In this document: positions 1-7,973 of the stretch, piece after piece
How positions within the stretch are numbered: position 1 is the first letter of the stretch
Layout of the letters: each line of letters opens with the position of its first letter
NCBI GenBank assembly: GCA_903896925.1
Contig: CAITZM010000021.1
Location: forward strand, 1-64,000
Length of the DNA: 64,000 nt
Source: an uncultured Lentisphaerota bacterium
Lineage (GTDB): Bacteria > Verrucomicrobiota > Kiritimatiellia > CAIQIC01
Direction: 5' to 3'
Position numbers and translations under genes: made by a program
The notes under the pieces: model-generated
What the model saw: the letters and a program-made list of their open reading frames with translations, nothing else
What the model was told of the DNA's origin: nothing
Databases searched by the model: none

Positions 1-83
1 CCCCTCCGACGAGCTATACGGCCCATTCTCGGGGGGCGGAAAACCGAGCTCCCACAGGGCTCGACACACATCATCACTCACAA

Positions 84-135
84 AAAAAGGGGACATTCTA
101 ATCGAGCGCAAAAAGGGGACATTTTAAACGAGCGT
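84..135. repeat. 26-bp tandem repeat, two copies
   Basis: Two adjacent copies of a 26-bp unit beginning AAAAAGGGGACATT (84-109 and 110-135) differ at only a few positions. Similar AAAAGGGGACATT blocks are, from general knowledge, often seen near REP-associated Y1 transposases, but no transposase is visible here. The copies lie upstream of a phage-like small gene pair in DNA that is less GC-rich than the rest of the window. This suggests the edge of a transferred or mobile segment. Confidence 0.6.
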
Positions 136-223
136 TGACAGCAATCCGGCTTGCCCCACCCCCAACTTTCCCCTAACCTGACGCTTGGTGAGCGTGTTAC
201 AGATGTGAACATCGAAAGGGCAT

Positions 224-433
224 ATGATGAATGAGAAAATCGAACAGCTCAAAAAAGAGCTGGAGGATACCATCGAGTATTCAACCGAACGCAAAGGCTC
301 CCATGTTGTGATGGATGAAAACGGTCCTGCGGGGTTCACGTTGATTGCAGCCATAATCGAAGTTCTCGATGCCCAGGCGAAGGAGATTGAAGAACTGAAG
401 CGAGGGAAAAGACCACAAACGAATGGCGCTTAA
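224..433 (+). CDS. Small hypothetical protein, charged helix
   Basis: A 69-aa product starts at ATG 224, where two ATG codons follow an AAAGGG ribosome-binding site. It has a charged N-terminal helix (EKIEQLKKELED), a middle part and a second helix (AQAKEIEELKRGK), so a short coiled coil is likely. No enzymatic motif is visible. The stop at 431-433 overlaps in another frame the upstream extension of the next ORF, whose residues complete a DUF551-like domain. Phage DUF551 proteins often carry such an N-terminal helical part, so the two ORFs may be halves of one frameshifted gene. Base composition is lower in GC than the neighbours. Function unknown. Confidence 0.6.
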   Translation: MMNEKIEQLKKELEDTIEYSTERKGSHVVMDENGPAGFTLIAAIIEVLDAQAKEIEELKRGKRPQTNGA

Positions 434-441
434 TCTCTGAG

Positions 442-651
442 GTGGAACCCCCAAGACACGTACCCGTGCTGACCATCTATTTCGCGAAGGATGACAAGAC
501 GTCGCTGTTATCTGAGGGCCTGTGGGATGGTAAAAAATGGTTTGCGTGCAAGGACGGAAACAACCTCTATGATGCGGATGAATACGGCACACCGTGGCGC
601 ATCAAGCACCCCGTCTATTGGATGCCGATGCCGAATCCGCCTGCCGTCTAA
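442..651 (+). CDS. DUF551-like phage-type protein, possibly 5'-broken
   Basis: A 69-aa product from the only usable start, GTG 442. It ends in YWMPMPNPPAV, matching the WMPLPxPP ending of DUF551, a small domain common in phage genomes and of unknown function. The open frame extends upstream to 391 and there reads NEWRLISEVEPP, which resembles the usual DUF551 beginning (W-x-S-x-x-x-P-P). No start codon exists between 391 and 442. The true N-terminus therefore probably lies in the preceding ORF (224-433), in a different frame, and was separated by a frameshift around 390-430. The family call is moderately sure. The gene may be non-functional. Confidence 0.5.
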   Translation: MEPPRHVPVLTIYFAKDDKTSLLSEGLWDGKKWFACKDGNNLYDADEYGTPWRIKHPVYWMPMPNPPAV

Positions 652-775
652 CCCGGCGATGTGTTTGAGCTGTATTGAACACCGCTTCGGCACGCTCACC
701 CTGTCCTATCCCGATTATTCACCAAGTTGACATGAGCTTGAGCCGTCTTTCGAGCAATTTCCAAGCCAGGGGAAC

Positions 776-1264
776 TCAGCCCACAGCTACTTGGGCCAAC
801 CTCTCCAGCGCGGCGCCGGTCATGCGCATGCGCCGCCAGTCGCCGTGCAACTCGGCGCCGAGGCGTTCGTAGAACCGGATGGACGGCGTGTTCCAGTCGA
901 GCACGGACCACTCGTAGCGAACGCAGCCGCGCTCGACGGCGATGCGCGCGACGGCGGCGATCAGCGCCTTGCCCAGGCCCAGCTTGCGGAAGGGCGGGCG
1001 CACGAAGAGGTCCTCGAGGTAGAGGCCCGGCTGCGCGACGAACGTCGAGTAGTTGTGCAGGTACACCGCAAACCCCGCCGGCACGCCATCGACGCTGCCG
1101 ATCAGCGCCTCGGCGAACGGACGCGGGCCGAACAGCGTGGCGCGCAACTTCTCCTCGGTGGCGGTGACTTCGTGGGTCAGGTGCTCGTAGTCGGCCAGCT
1201 CGCAGATGAATTGGAGGATCAGCGGCACGTCGGCCGCGGTGGCAGGGCGGATGGCAAGCTTCAT
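776..1264 (-). CDS. GNAT family N-acetyltransferase (SSAT/diamine-type)
   Basis: A 162-aa cytosolic acetyltransferase that transfers acetyl from acetyl-CoA to a primary amine. The acetyl-CoA binding motif RxxGxG/A appears as FRKLGLGKALI near residues 90-100. It is preceded by YLEDLFVRPP and followed by WSVLDWNTPSIRFYERLGA, a pattern typical of the spermidine/spermine or thialysine N-acetyltransferase branch. The start ATG (1262-1264) overlaps the stop of the upstream gene (ATGA), so the two are translationally coupled. A longer N-terminal reading exists but lies inside the upstream gene in another frame and was not used. Substrate is inferred only from family resemblance. Confidence 0.92.
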   Translation of the reverse strand: MKLAIRPATAADVPLILQFICELADYEHLTHEVTATEEKLRATLFGPRPFAEALIGSVDGVPAGFAVYLHNYSTFVAQPGLYLEDLFVRPPFRKLGLGKALIAAVARIAVERGCVRYEWSVLDWNTPSIRFYERLGAELHGDWRRMRMTGAALERLAQVAVG

Positions 1265-2145
1265 GGGGTTTCCTTGGGCAAGGGTGGCATGGTCACTCCG
1301 AACAGTGCGGCAATCTTGAGGATGAAGGCGCGCTGCGCGGCGGGCGCGTTGGCGTGCCACTCGGCCAGGTGTTTGGCCAGCGTCTTGTCCACATCGCGCG
1401 TGCCGAGCTTCAGCGCGGTGATCGCCTCCCAGCCGGCGGGCTCGGCCTCGAAGAGCGGGAGCAGTTGCTGGGCGATGAGCGTGTTCTTTTCGCGCTGCGC
1501 CCACTGCTGGCGCAGCCCCGGCTCCTCGGCGGCGAACCACGCGGCGAAGGTCTGTCCCGCCGGCAGCCTGTGCCGGGGCTCAGCCATGCGCTGGGCTGCA
1601 TAATCGCCGAGTGCCGGCGCATAGCTTTTCCAGTTGGGGTACGGAGGCTGCGTCGGCCAGGTTTGGGCCATCGCGCGGAGGCTGAACAGCGACGCTGTCT
1701 CGCAGAGGCTTTCCTCAAGCCACTGGTTGGCGTGTTCGAGCTTGTGCCAGGGCCGGCCGGGGTCGTTGCTGTGGTCCATCAACGCGTGGGCGAACTCATG
1801 CGCGAACTGGAAGGCGAAGCGCGCCCAGAGGTGGCCCTCCACCGCGAGGCCGATGACGATGCGGCCATCGCCGGAAAGCGCGTACTGGGTGATCGGATCG
1901 GGTGTGCTGTGATAAATCTCAAAGCCCTGTGGCGGGAGCTGCGTATGGGGGCAGTGCTGCCAGAGCGCGCCGCCCGCCGAGCGCAGCACGGCCTTGATAT
2001 CCGCCTCGCTCGCGCCGCCAAAGCCGTCCAGCTTCACGCGCAATGCGAGCGGGCGGGCGAGCGTTTGTTCTGCGCCGCTCACCAGCGGCAACGTCATGCA
2101 CACCATCAAGCCCAACAGAGGAAGCCCGGCCTGTTTCACGGACAC
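1261..2145 (-). CDS. Secreted HEXXH-type metallopeptidase-like protein
   Basis: A 294-aa protein with an N-terminal signal peptide (GLPLLGLMVCMTLPLVSGAE). Around residue 115 it has HEFAHALMDH, an HEXXH zinc motif. WLEESLCETASLF follows about 25 residues later and offers a third ligand glutamate, the arrangement seen in gluzincin-type metallopeptidases. I do not recognise a named family. The start is GTG 2145; a nearby GTG at 2139 is an alternative. The gene overlaps by a few bases the end of a remnant reading frame at 2136-2300 that has its own good ribosome-binding site. Its own stop overlaps the GNAT start. Extracytoplasmic peptidase activity is an inference from the motif. Confidence 0.85.
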   Translation of the reverse strand: MSVKQAGLPLLGLMVCMTLPLVSGAEQTLARPLALRVKLDGFGGASEADIKAVLRSAGGALWQHCPHTQLPPQGFEIYHSTPDPITQYALSGDGRIVIGLAVEGHLWARFAFQFAHEFAHALMDHSNDPGRPWHKLEHANQWLEESLCETASLFSLRAMAQTWPTQPPYPNWKSYAPALGDYAAQRMAEPRHRLPAGQTFAAWFAAEEPGLRQQWAQREKNTLIAQQLLPLFEAEPAGWEAITALKLGTRDVDKTLAKHLAEWHANAPAAQRAFILKIAALFGVTMPPLPKETP

Positions 2146-2300
2146 CCCGGCGTTTCCACGCTGGCGGGGACCTGGGCGAGGTCGGCGTGGAGATCATCGG
2201 CGTTTTCGATGCCGGTGGAGGTGTAGGGTGGCGAGTTAATTCCGCCGATCGCGGCAGCCTGCAGGCCGCCGCTGTGGAAGCATTGGGTTTCCTTGTGCAT
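2136..2300 (-). pseudogene. Deleted remnant of a Cys/Met-metabolism PLP enzyme
   Basis: A 54-aa frame with a strong AGGAG site 4 bases before ATG 2300. It reads MHKETQCFHSG, then GGINSPPYTST, which matches the N-terminus of the cystathionine gamma-synthase / methionine gamma-lyase family. It then jumps to GIENADDLHADLAQ, which matches the extreme C-terminus of the same family (usually VGIENxDDLxADLxQAL). About 350 residues, including the PLP lysine, are missing. The simplest reading is an internal deletion that kept the ends in frame. Its stop lies inside the start of the metallopeptidase-like gene, so the remnant may now act as a translated leader. The family assignment rests on pattern memory. 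Confidence 0.55.
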
Positions 2301-2435
2301 TTCGCTCCTAACTCATGTCAACACCACGGCTCACAGTTCGTTCCCGCGCAGACACGGTGCCATTTCGTAACATCGCCCACCCAAGTGCAAGCCCGATCCG
2401 CTGCACCCATAGTACCAGCACTGGAGTGCCGACCG

Positions 2436-2608
2436 CACCCTCACCCCGACCCTCTCCCCTGCAGGGAGAGGGAGGCAAGCACCGCTCACGCCTTCCACTG
2501 ATATTTGCAGACGACCCTTGCACGTACGCACTGCATCCCGGTGGCTGTGGGCACTTGGACGATTGGGCTTCCTCTCCCCTTGGGGGAGAGGAGTGAGGTG
2601 AGGGGGAT
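2436..2608. repeat. REP-like element, copy 1
   Basis: About 173 bp bounded by two inverted repeats: CTCTCCCCTGCAGGGAGAG at one end and CCTCTCCCCTTGGGGGAGAGG-type at the other, followed by GAGTGAGGTGAGGG. The same element occurs at 3843, 4276 and 4718. The sequence before it (CGCAGACACGG... AAGTGCAAGCCCGAT, from about 2345) is also shared with the flank of the 3843 copy. Reading frames through it give the familiar spurious peptides of this repeat class and should not be annotated as proteins. The rest of the 2301-2756 gap shows no gene. Confidence 0.8.
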
Positions 2609-2756
2609 AACCAACCACTGCACGCAACGTCTCCGCGACGGAAAGCAGTAACCCCGTTCTCCAACACTCCCAACGGCGTTAACGTTCGCGAAACCATGCG
2701 TCAGGCTCTGCGACACCCTCATTTTATTACGCACTATCCAAAGCTTGAAAGCCCGT

Positions 2757-3734
2757 TCACTTCAGCTCCTCGATGTGGGCAGCGGCGTGCAGCGTCTTCA
2801 TCTCCGCATCGGTCAGTGCGCGGTTGAAGACGGCGAGGCCGCCGAATTTGCCGACCGTCGCCGAGCCTTCGCCCAGCGGGTGGCCGACCGCGTACCGCGC
2901 GCCGACGGTGAAGTCGGAGCCGCCCATGGGCTTCGTTTTGGCATGGAGCGCGGGATCGAAGTGGAAGATGCCGCGGCCGTGGAAATAGGGATTGATGCCG
3001 CGCGACCCGCCGTCGGGGCCTTCCTGCGTGTAGTAGCGGTCGGTGCGCTTGTCCTTCACGGGATCGAACGGCCGCGCATCGAGCACGCCGTTGATGTAGG
3101 CGCGGATGAACCGGCCGTCGTAGGTGAACCCGAGCGTGCACCAGCGCTCCGTCGGCACCTCCGACCGGGACGCCGCGTAATCGCCGCACCACGGGAACGC
3201 GCTGCCGTCGGCGCGGCGCGTGACGCCGCCCTCGCTGGAGATGTGCGGCACGAGCTGGTTGGGCCCGCCGTAGGTGGGCATATTCATCAGCAACGCGTAC
3301 TGCCGCGTGCCGCTGTCGTCGCCCGCGCCCTTCCCTTCGCTCCACATGCCCGCGATGGTCCGGCTGCGCTTGAGGTCCACCACGCGCACGGCGGCGAACA
3401 TGCTCACCTGCGCCGCAGGGCCGGAGATGTTCAGGTCACCGGTCGCGGCATAGGGGATATGGAAGTACTGCTTCCCGTTCAGGTCCGCCGCGTAGCCGGA
3501 GAACGGGCCGCCGGCGACACGCGCGATCGGCCCGCCGACCTCGAGGAGCGGATGCGGGTCCGGCGTGCCGACCGAGTGGCGCGGCTGGCCGGTCGCCTCG
3601 CCAAACGTCCAGAACGCGACAAGGCCAGGGGTGTTGGTGACCGCAGCGACCGGCGTCCCGGCGGCGCCGGCCGCCGTGCCCAAGAGGCCGGGCGCCAGTG
3701 CACCGGCGATGATCGAACGCACATTGTTGTTCAC
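2757..3734 (-). CDS. Secreted LamG/concanavalin A-like protein
   Basis: A 325-aa protein starting at GTG 3734 behind GGAAACC. It has a short Ala/Gly-rich signal region ([19 protein letters not shown]). The body fits a LamG/ConA-like jelly roll: [16 protein letters not shown] near residue 40, VSMFAAVRV near 110, [24 protein letters not shown] near 205-225, and a terminal [15 protein letters not shown] strand-and-helix typical of LamG_3 domains. Such domains bind carbohydrate or mediate surface contacts; no catalytic motif is visible. It stands alone between two repeat-rich gaps. A carbohydrate-binding role in the wall or medium is likely but unproven. Confidence 0.85.
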   Translation of the reverse strand: MNNNVRSIIAGALAPGLLGTAAGAAGTPVAAVTNTPGLVAFWTFGEATGQPRHSVGTPDPHPLLEVGGPIARVAGGPFSGYAADLNGKQYFHIPYAATGDLNISGPAAQVSMFAAVRVVDLKRSRTIAGMWSEGKGAGDDSGTRQYALLMNMPTYGGPNQLVPHISSEGGVTRRADGSAFPWCGDYAASRSEVPTERWCTLGFTYDGRFIRAYINGVLDARPFDPVKDKRTDRYYTQEGPDGGSRGINPYFHGRGIFHFDPALHAKTKPMGGSDFTVGARYAVGHPLGEGSATVGKFGGLAVFNRALTDAEMKTLHAAAHIEELK

Positions 3735-3842
3735 GGTTTCCGGCCCTTTCGCTTCCGCGCAGACACGGCGTCATTTCGCCGGAATTCCGGACAAAGTGCA
3801 AGCCCGATGCGGGGTCCTGCTTTTTAGTAGGGGCGCAGGCAG

Positions 3843-4275
3843 CACCCTCACCCCGGCCCTCTCCCCTGCAGGGAGAGGGAGACAAGCGCCACTCACGCCT
3901 TCCGCTGATATTCACAGACGCCCCTTGCACGTCCGCACTTCACTCCGGTGACTGTGGGTACCTGGACGATTGAGCTTCCTCTCCCCTGGGGGGAGAGGAG
4001 TGAGGTGAGGGGGATGCATGCTGTTCTTCCCAACTATTGAGCAGGGCTATGTCGGCTGCAATTGGGGGTGGTGACTTCCCAGCCGGGGGCGGCGGCAGCG
4101 TTTTCGTAGGGGCACAGCGGTTCGACAAGCTCACCGCAGGCCAGCCTGCGCCCCTACAAGAACCCGTCCCCGGCCGGCGCGGTTTCGCAACCTGCCGGCT
4201 CGAAACCCATACAGAGTGCGAAACCAAGGGCAATGACCGATGACGTCGGCCATTGGCCAGCTGGCGCGTCGGCGG
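3843..4275. repeat. Tandem repeat unit 1 (433 bp) with REP-like head
   Basis: First of two near-identical tandem units. The head (3843 to about 4015) is the REP-like element also seen at 2436. The tail starts GATGCATGCTGT, contains an imperfect hairpin GTAGGGGCACAG / CTGCGCCCCTAC (about 4107-4158), and ends GGCCAGCTGGCGCGTCGGCGG just before the next head. No coding sequence is credible here. The intervals between heads (3843, 4276, 4718) are 433 and 442 bp. Confidence 0.75.
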
Positions 4276-4717
4276 CACCCTCACCCCGGCCCTCTCCCCT
4301 GCAGGGAGAGGGAGACAGAAGTGGCAACACCAGCGCCCTCTGCTGATGCGCGGCTGATGACCCGGTGCGTCAGCGCGGAATACCGGTAGCTAGGGGTGAC
4401 TTGGCGGTTGAGCATCCTCTCCCCTTGGGGGAGAGGAGTGAGGTGAGGGGGATGCATGCTGTACTTCCCAGCTATTGAGCAGGGCCATGCCGGCTGCACT
4501 TGGGGGGGGGAGGTGACTTCCCAGCCGGGGGCGGCGGCAGCGTTTGCGTAGGGGCGCAGCTGTTCGACAAGCTCACCGCAGGCCAGCCTGCGCCCCTACA
4601 AGAACCCGTCCCCGGCCGGCGCGGTTTCGCAACCTGCCGGCTCGAAGCCCATACCGCGTGCGAAACCAAGGGCAATGACCGATGACGGCGGCCATTGGCC
4701 AGCTGGCGCGTCGGCGG
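4276..4717. repeat. Tandem repeat unit 2 (442 bp)
   Basis: Second copy of the unit that begins at 3843. Its head is more diverged than the other heads (central part unlike copies 1, 2 and 4), whereas its tail is nearly identical to that of unit 1. In this copy the hairpin GTAGGGGCGCAG (4548-4559) / CTGCGCCCCTAC (4588-4599) is a perfect 12-bp inverted repeat. A run of G at 4502-4511 is a small local expansion. Confidence 0.75.
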
Positions 4718-4889
4718 CACCCTCACCCCAGCCCTCTCCCCTGCAGGGAGAGGGAGACAAGCACCGCTCACGCCTTCCGCTGATATTTGCAGACGACCCT
4801 TGCACGTCCGCACTGCAGCCCGTTGGCTGTGGGTACTTGGACGATTGAGCTTCCTCTCCCCCGGGAGGAGAGGAGTGAGGTGAGGGGGC
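4718..4889. repeat. REP-like element, terminal head copy
   Basis: Third head of the tandem array, ending in GAGTGAGGTGAGGGGG. Its core (AAGCACCGCTCACGCCTTCC...) is closer to the distant copy at 2436 than to the adjacent copy at 4276. The remaining 4890-5156 stretch holds no gene. It contains the upstream region of aceE, including its AAGGAG ribosome-binding site. Confidence 0.75.
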
Positions 4890-5156
4890 GCAAGCCAACC
4901 ACTGTACGCATCGCATCCGCGACGGAACGCAGCATGCCGACACTTCGTGCCACAATCTCCAACACTTGACGTCACGATAAAAGCCTGTTGCGCCGGGTCG
5001 GTGACCCGGCCTACAACGAAAGCACAGCGTTTGTTGCAGGCCGCGTGACCTCACGCGGCGTTTCGTGCAGTTTTCGTCCGTGTCATCAAAATTTGGAAAA
5101 GGACGTGGTTCTATGCTAGTTTGGCCGCGCTGATGCCACGCTGTGAAGGAGCCCCG

Positions 5157-7817
5157 ATGAGCGACATGGAAAATATGGAAGTGCAGGAAACGCAGGACTG
5201 GCTGGAATCGTTCAACGATCTGCTGGCGCGGTCCGGCACGGAGCGCGCGCAGCGGCTGCTGCGCGACCTGCAGACGCACGCCCAGCGCGCGGGCGTGACG
5301 ATGCCGTTCTCGGCCAACACGCCCTACATCAACACGATCCCGACCGAGAAGCAGCCGCCCTACCCCGGCGATCGCGAGCTGGAGCGGCGCATCAAGAGCC
5401 TGATCCGCTGGAACGCGATGGCGATGGTCGTGCGCGCGAACCGGCGCGAGGACGGCATCGGCGGGCACATCTCGTCGTTCGCCAGCTCGGCGACGCTCTA
5501 CGAGGTCGGCTTCAACCATTTCTTCCACGCGAAGACCGCTCAGCACCCCGGCGACCTGGTCTTCATCCAGGGCCACGTGGCGCCCGGCATCTATGCGCGC
5601 GCCTTCCTCGAGGGCCGTCTGAACGTGGACCACCTCGCGAATTTCCGCCACGAGCTGCACGAGAAGCCGGGCCTGTCGTCCTACCCGCACCCGTGGCTGA
5701 TGCCGGATTTCTGGCAGTTCCCGACCGTCTCGATGGGCCTCGGGCCGATCCAGGCGATCTACCAGGCGCGCTTCATCCGCTACCTGGAGGACCGTGGCCT
5801 GGCCGCCCCGAGCAACCGCAAGGTCTGGGCGTTCGTCGGCGATGGCGAGACCGACGAGCCCGAGACGCTCGGCGCCATCACGCTCGCCGCGCGCGAAAAG
5901 CTCGACGACCTGATCTTCGTGGTCAACTGCAATCTGCAGCGGCTCGACGGCCCGGTGCGCGGCAACGGCCACATCGTCCAGGAGCTCGAGGCGACGTTCC
6001 GCGGCGCGGGCTGGAACGTGATCAAGGTCGTCTGGGGCGGCGGCTGGGACCCGCTGCTGGCGCAGGACAAGCACGGCCTGCTGGTGCGGCGCATGGGCGA
6101 GGTGGTGGACGGCGAGTACCAGAAGTACATCGTCGCCGGCGGCCAATACATCCGCGAACATTTCTTCGGCAAGGATCCGCGCCTGCTGGAGATGGTCAGC
6201 CGGCTCACCGACGACCAGCTCTACAAGCTGCCGCGCGGCGGCCACGACCCGGACAAGGTCTACGCGGCGTTCAAGGCGGCGACCGAGTTCGAGGGCGCGC
6301 CGACCGTGGTGCTGGCGAAGACGATCAAGGGCTACGGCATGGGCGCGGGCGGCGAAGGCCGCAACATCACGCACTCGCAGAAGAAGCTCAACGAGGAGCA
6401 GCTGAGGGAGTTCCGCAGCCGCTTCAGCCTCCCGATCTCCGACGAGGACATCGACCAGCTGCCCTTCTACCGCCCCGCGGACGACAGCCCGGAGATGAAA
6501 TACCTGCAGGCGCGCCGGGCCGCGCTCGGCGGCTATCTGCCGCAGCGCTCCACCACGTTCATCAGCGTGCCGCCGCCGGCCGCCGACGTGTTCACCGAGT
6601 TCGAGTCCGGCAGCGACCGCGAGGTCTCGACCACGATGGTCGCCGTGCGGATCCTGACCAAGCTGCTCAAGGACCCGCAGCTCGGCAAGCTGATCGTGCC
6701 GATCGTCCCCGACGAGGCGCGCACCTTCGGCATGGAGGCGCTCTTCCGGCAGTGCGGCATCTACTCCCACCCCGGCCAGCTCTACGAGCCGGTGGATTCC
6801 GACAGCTTCCTCTACTACAAGGAGGCGAAGAACGGCCAGATCCTCGAGGAAGGCATCACCGAGACCGGCTCGCTCGCCTCGTTCATCGCCGCCGGCACGG
6901 CCTACAGCGTCCACGGCGTGGACACGATCCCGATCTTCATCCTCTACTCGATGTTCGGCCTGCAGCGCACCGGCGACCTGATCTGGGCCGCGGCCGACCA
7001 GCGCACGCGCGGCTTCATCCTCGGCGGCACCGCCGGCCGCACGACGCTCGCCGGCGAGGGCCTGCAGCACCAGGACGGCAACAGCCATATCCTCGCGCTG
7101 CCCGTGCCGAACCTGCTCGCCTACGACCCGGCCTACGCCTACGAGCTCGCCGTCATCATCCGCGACGGCATCCGCCGGATGTACGAGAAGGGCGAGGACG
7201 TCTTCTATTACATCACCGTGATGAACGAGAACTACGCGCAGCCCGCGATGCCCGCCGGCGCCGAGGAAGGCATCTTGCGCGGCCTCTACAAGCTGCGTTC
7301 CGCGCCCGAGCCGCAGTCGAAGCTGCGCGCGCAGCTGCTGGGCAGCGGCGCGATCCTCAACGAGGCCGTCAAGGCGCAGCAGCTGCTCGCCGAAAAGTTC
7401 GGCGTCAGCGCCGACGTGTGGAGCGTCACCAGCTACAAGCAGCTGCACCAGGAGGCGATCGCCGCCGAGCGCTGGAACCTCCGGCACCCCGGCGCCGCCC
7501 CGCGCGTGCCGCACGTCTCGCAGCAGCTCGGTGATGCGCCCGGCGCGATCGTCTGCGCGAGCGACTATCTCAAGGTCCTGCCGAATGCCATCTGCCGCTG
7601 GATGCCGCGCCCGATCATCACCCTCGGCACCGACGGCTTCGGCCGCAGTGACGGCCGCGACAGCCTGCGCGACCACTTCGAGGTGGATGCGCGGCACATC
7701 GCGTTCGCCGCGCTCGCCGGCCTCGCCCGGCAGGGCGAGATCGGGCCCGACATCGTCGCGCAGGCGCTCAAGACGCTCGAAATCGACCCCGAGAAACCCG
7801 ATCCGCTTTTGTCCTGA
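5157..7817 (+). CDS. aceE: Pyruvate dehydrogenase E1, homodimeric type
   Basis: An 886-aa protein, the usual length of AceE. It decarboxylates pyruvate with thiamine diphosphate and transfers the acetyl group to the lipoyl domain of E2. The TPP/Mg motif runs from GDG (228-230) to NCN (257-259) with the family signature EPETLGAITLA between them. HISSFASSATLYEVGFNHFF (about 104-123) and FGLQRTGDLIWAAADQ are also characteristic. ATG 5157 is chosen because AAGGAG lies 6 bases upstream; an upstream in-frame TTG at 5121 has no such site. The long frame on the other strand across this gene is a shadow of high GC. aceF follows after 156 bp. Confidence 0.98.
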   Translation: MSDMENMEVQETQDWLESFNDLLARSGTERAQRLLRDLQTHAQRAGVTMPFSANTPYINTIPTEKQPPYPGDRELERRIKSLIRWNAMAMVVRANRREDGIGGHISSFASSATLYEVGFNHFFHAKTAQHPGDLVFIQGHVAPGIYARAFLEGRLNVDHLANFRHELHEKPGLSSYPHPWLMPDFWQFPTVSMGLGPIQAIYQARFIRYLEDRGLAAPSNRKVWAFVGDGETDEPETLGAITLAAREKLDDLIFVVNCNLQRLDGPVRGNGHIVQELEATFRGAGWNVIKVVWGGGWDPLLAQDKHGLLVRRMGEVVDGEYQKYIVAGGQYIREHFFGKDPRLLEMVSRLTDDQLYKLPRGGHDPDKVYAAFKAATEFEGAPTVVLAKTIKGYGMGAGGEGRNITHSQKKLNEEQLREFRSRFSLPISDEDIDQLPFYRPADDSPEMKYLQARRAALGGYLPQRSTTFISVPPPAADVFTEFESGSDREVSTTMVAVRILTKLLKDPQLGKLIVPIVPDEARTFGMEALFRQCGIYSHPGQLYEPVDSDSFLYYKEAKNGQILEEGITETGSLASFIAAGTAYSVHGVDTIPIFILYSMFGLQRTGDLIWAAADQRTRGFILGGTAGRTTLAGEGLQHQDGNSHILALPVPNLLAYDPAYAYELAVIIRDGIRRMYEKGEDVFYYITVMNENYAQPAMPAGAEEGILRGLYKLRSAPEPQSKLRAQLLGSGAILNEAVKAQQLLAEKFGVSADVWSVTSYKQLHQEAIAAERWNLRHPGAAPRVPHVSQQLGDAPGAIVCASDYLKVLPNAICRWMPRPIITLGTDGFGRSDGRDSLRDHFEVDARHIAFAALAGLARQGEIGPDIVAQALKTLEIDPEKPDPLLS

Positions 7818-7828
7818 TGAAAAAATCA

Positions 7829-7959
7829 ACCACAGAGGTCACAGAGGCTGATTGAGGTTCACAGAGGCAACCGTTTCCAAGGCTTGGAAAAACACCGCTT
7901 CCGGTTTCCAATGCTTGGAAACTCTGTGGCCTCTGAGTGCCTCCGTGAACCTCTGTGGT
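7829..7959. repeat. Inverted-repeat element between aceE and aceF
   Basis: Ends are ACCACAGAGGTCACAGAGGC (from 7829/7830) and its near-inverse GCCTCCGTGAACCTCTGTGGT (7939-7959). Inside are two copies of the window-wide palindrome: TTTCCAAGGCTTGGAAA (7874-7890) and TTTCCAATGCTTGGAAA (7905-7921), whose starts are 31 bp apart. The element fills almost the whole aceE-aceF gap and could fold into one long stem in the transcript. Confidence 0.75.
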
Positions 7960-7973
7960 AAAAGAAAGGTTTT

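Noticed and set aside
2308..2697. Peptides such as PPHLTPLPQGERKP read from 2308-2734, 3436-4499 and 4768-4975
   Set aside because: These are translations of the REP-like repeat, known to give spurious annotations; no ribosome-binding sites and no conservation beyond the repeat.
5121..5156. TTG 5121 as the aceE start
   Set aside because: No ribosome-binding site, whereas ATG 5157 has AAGGAG at the right distance and gives the normal AceE length.
4596..7829. 1077-aa open frame antisense to aceE
   Set aside because: It is an Arg/Val/Leu-rich shadow created by high GC at third codon positions of a certain aceE gene; it also runs through the REP repeats.
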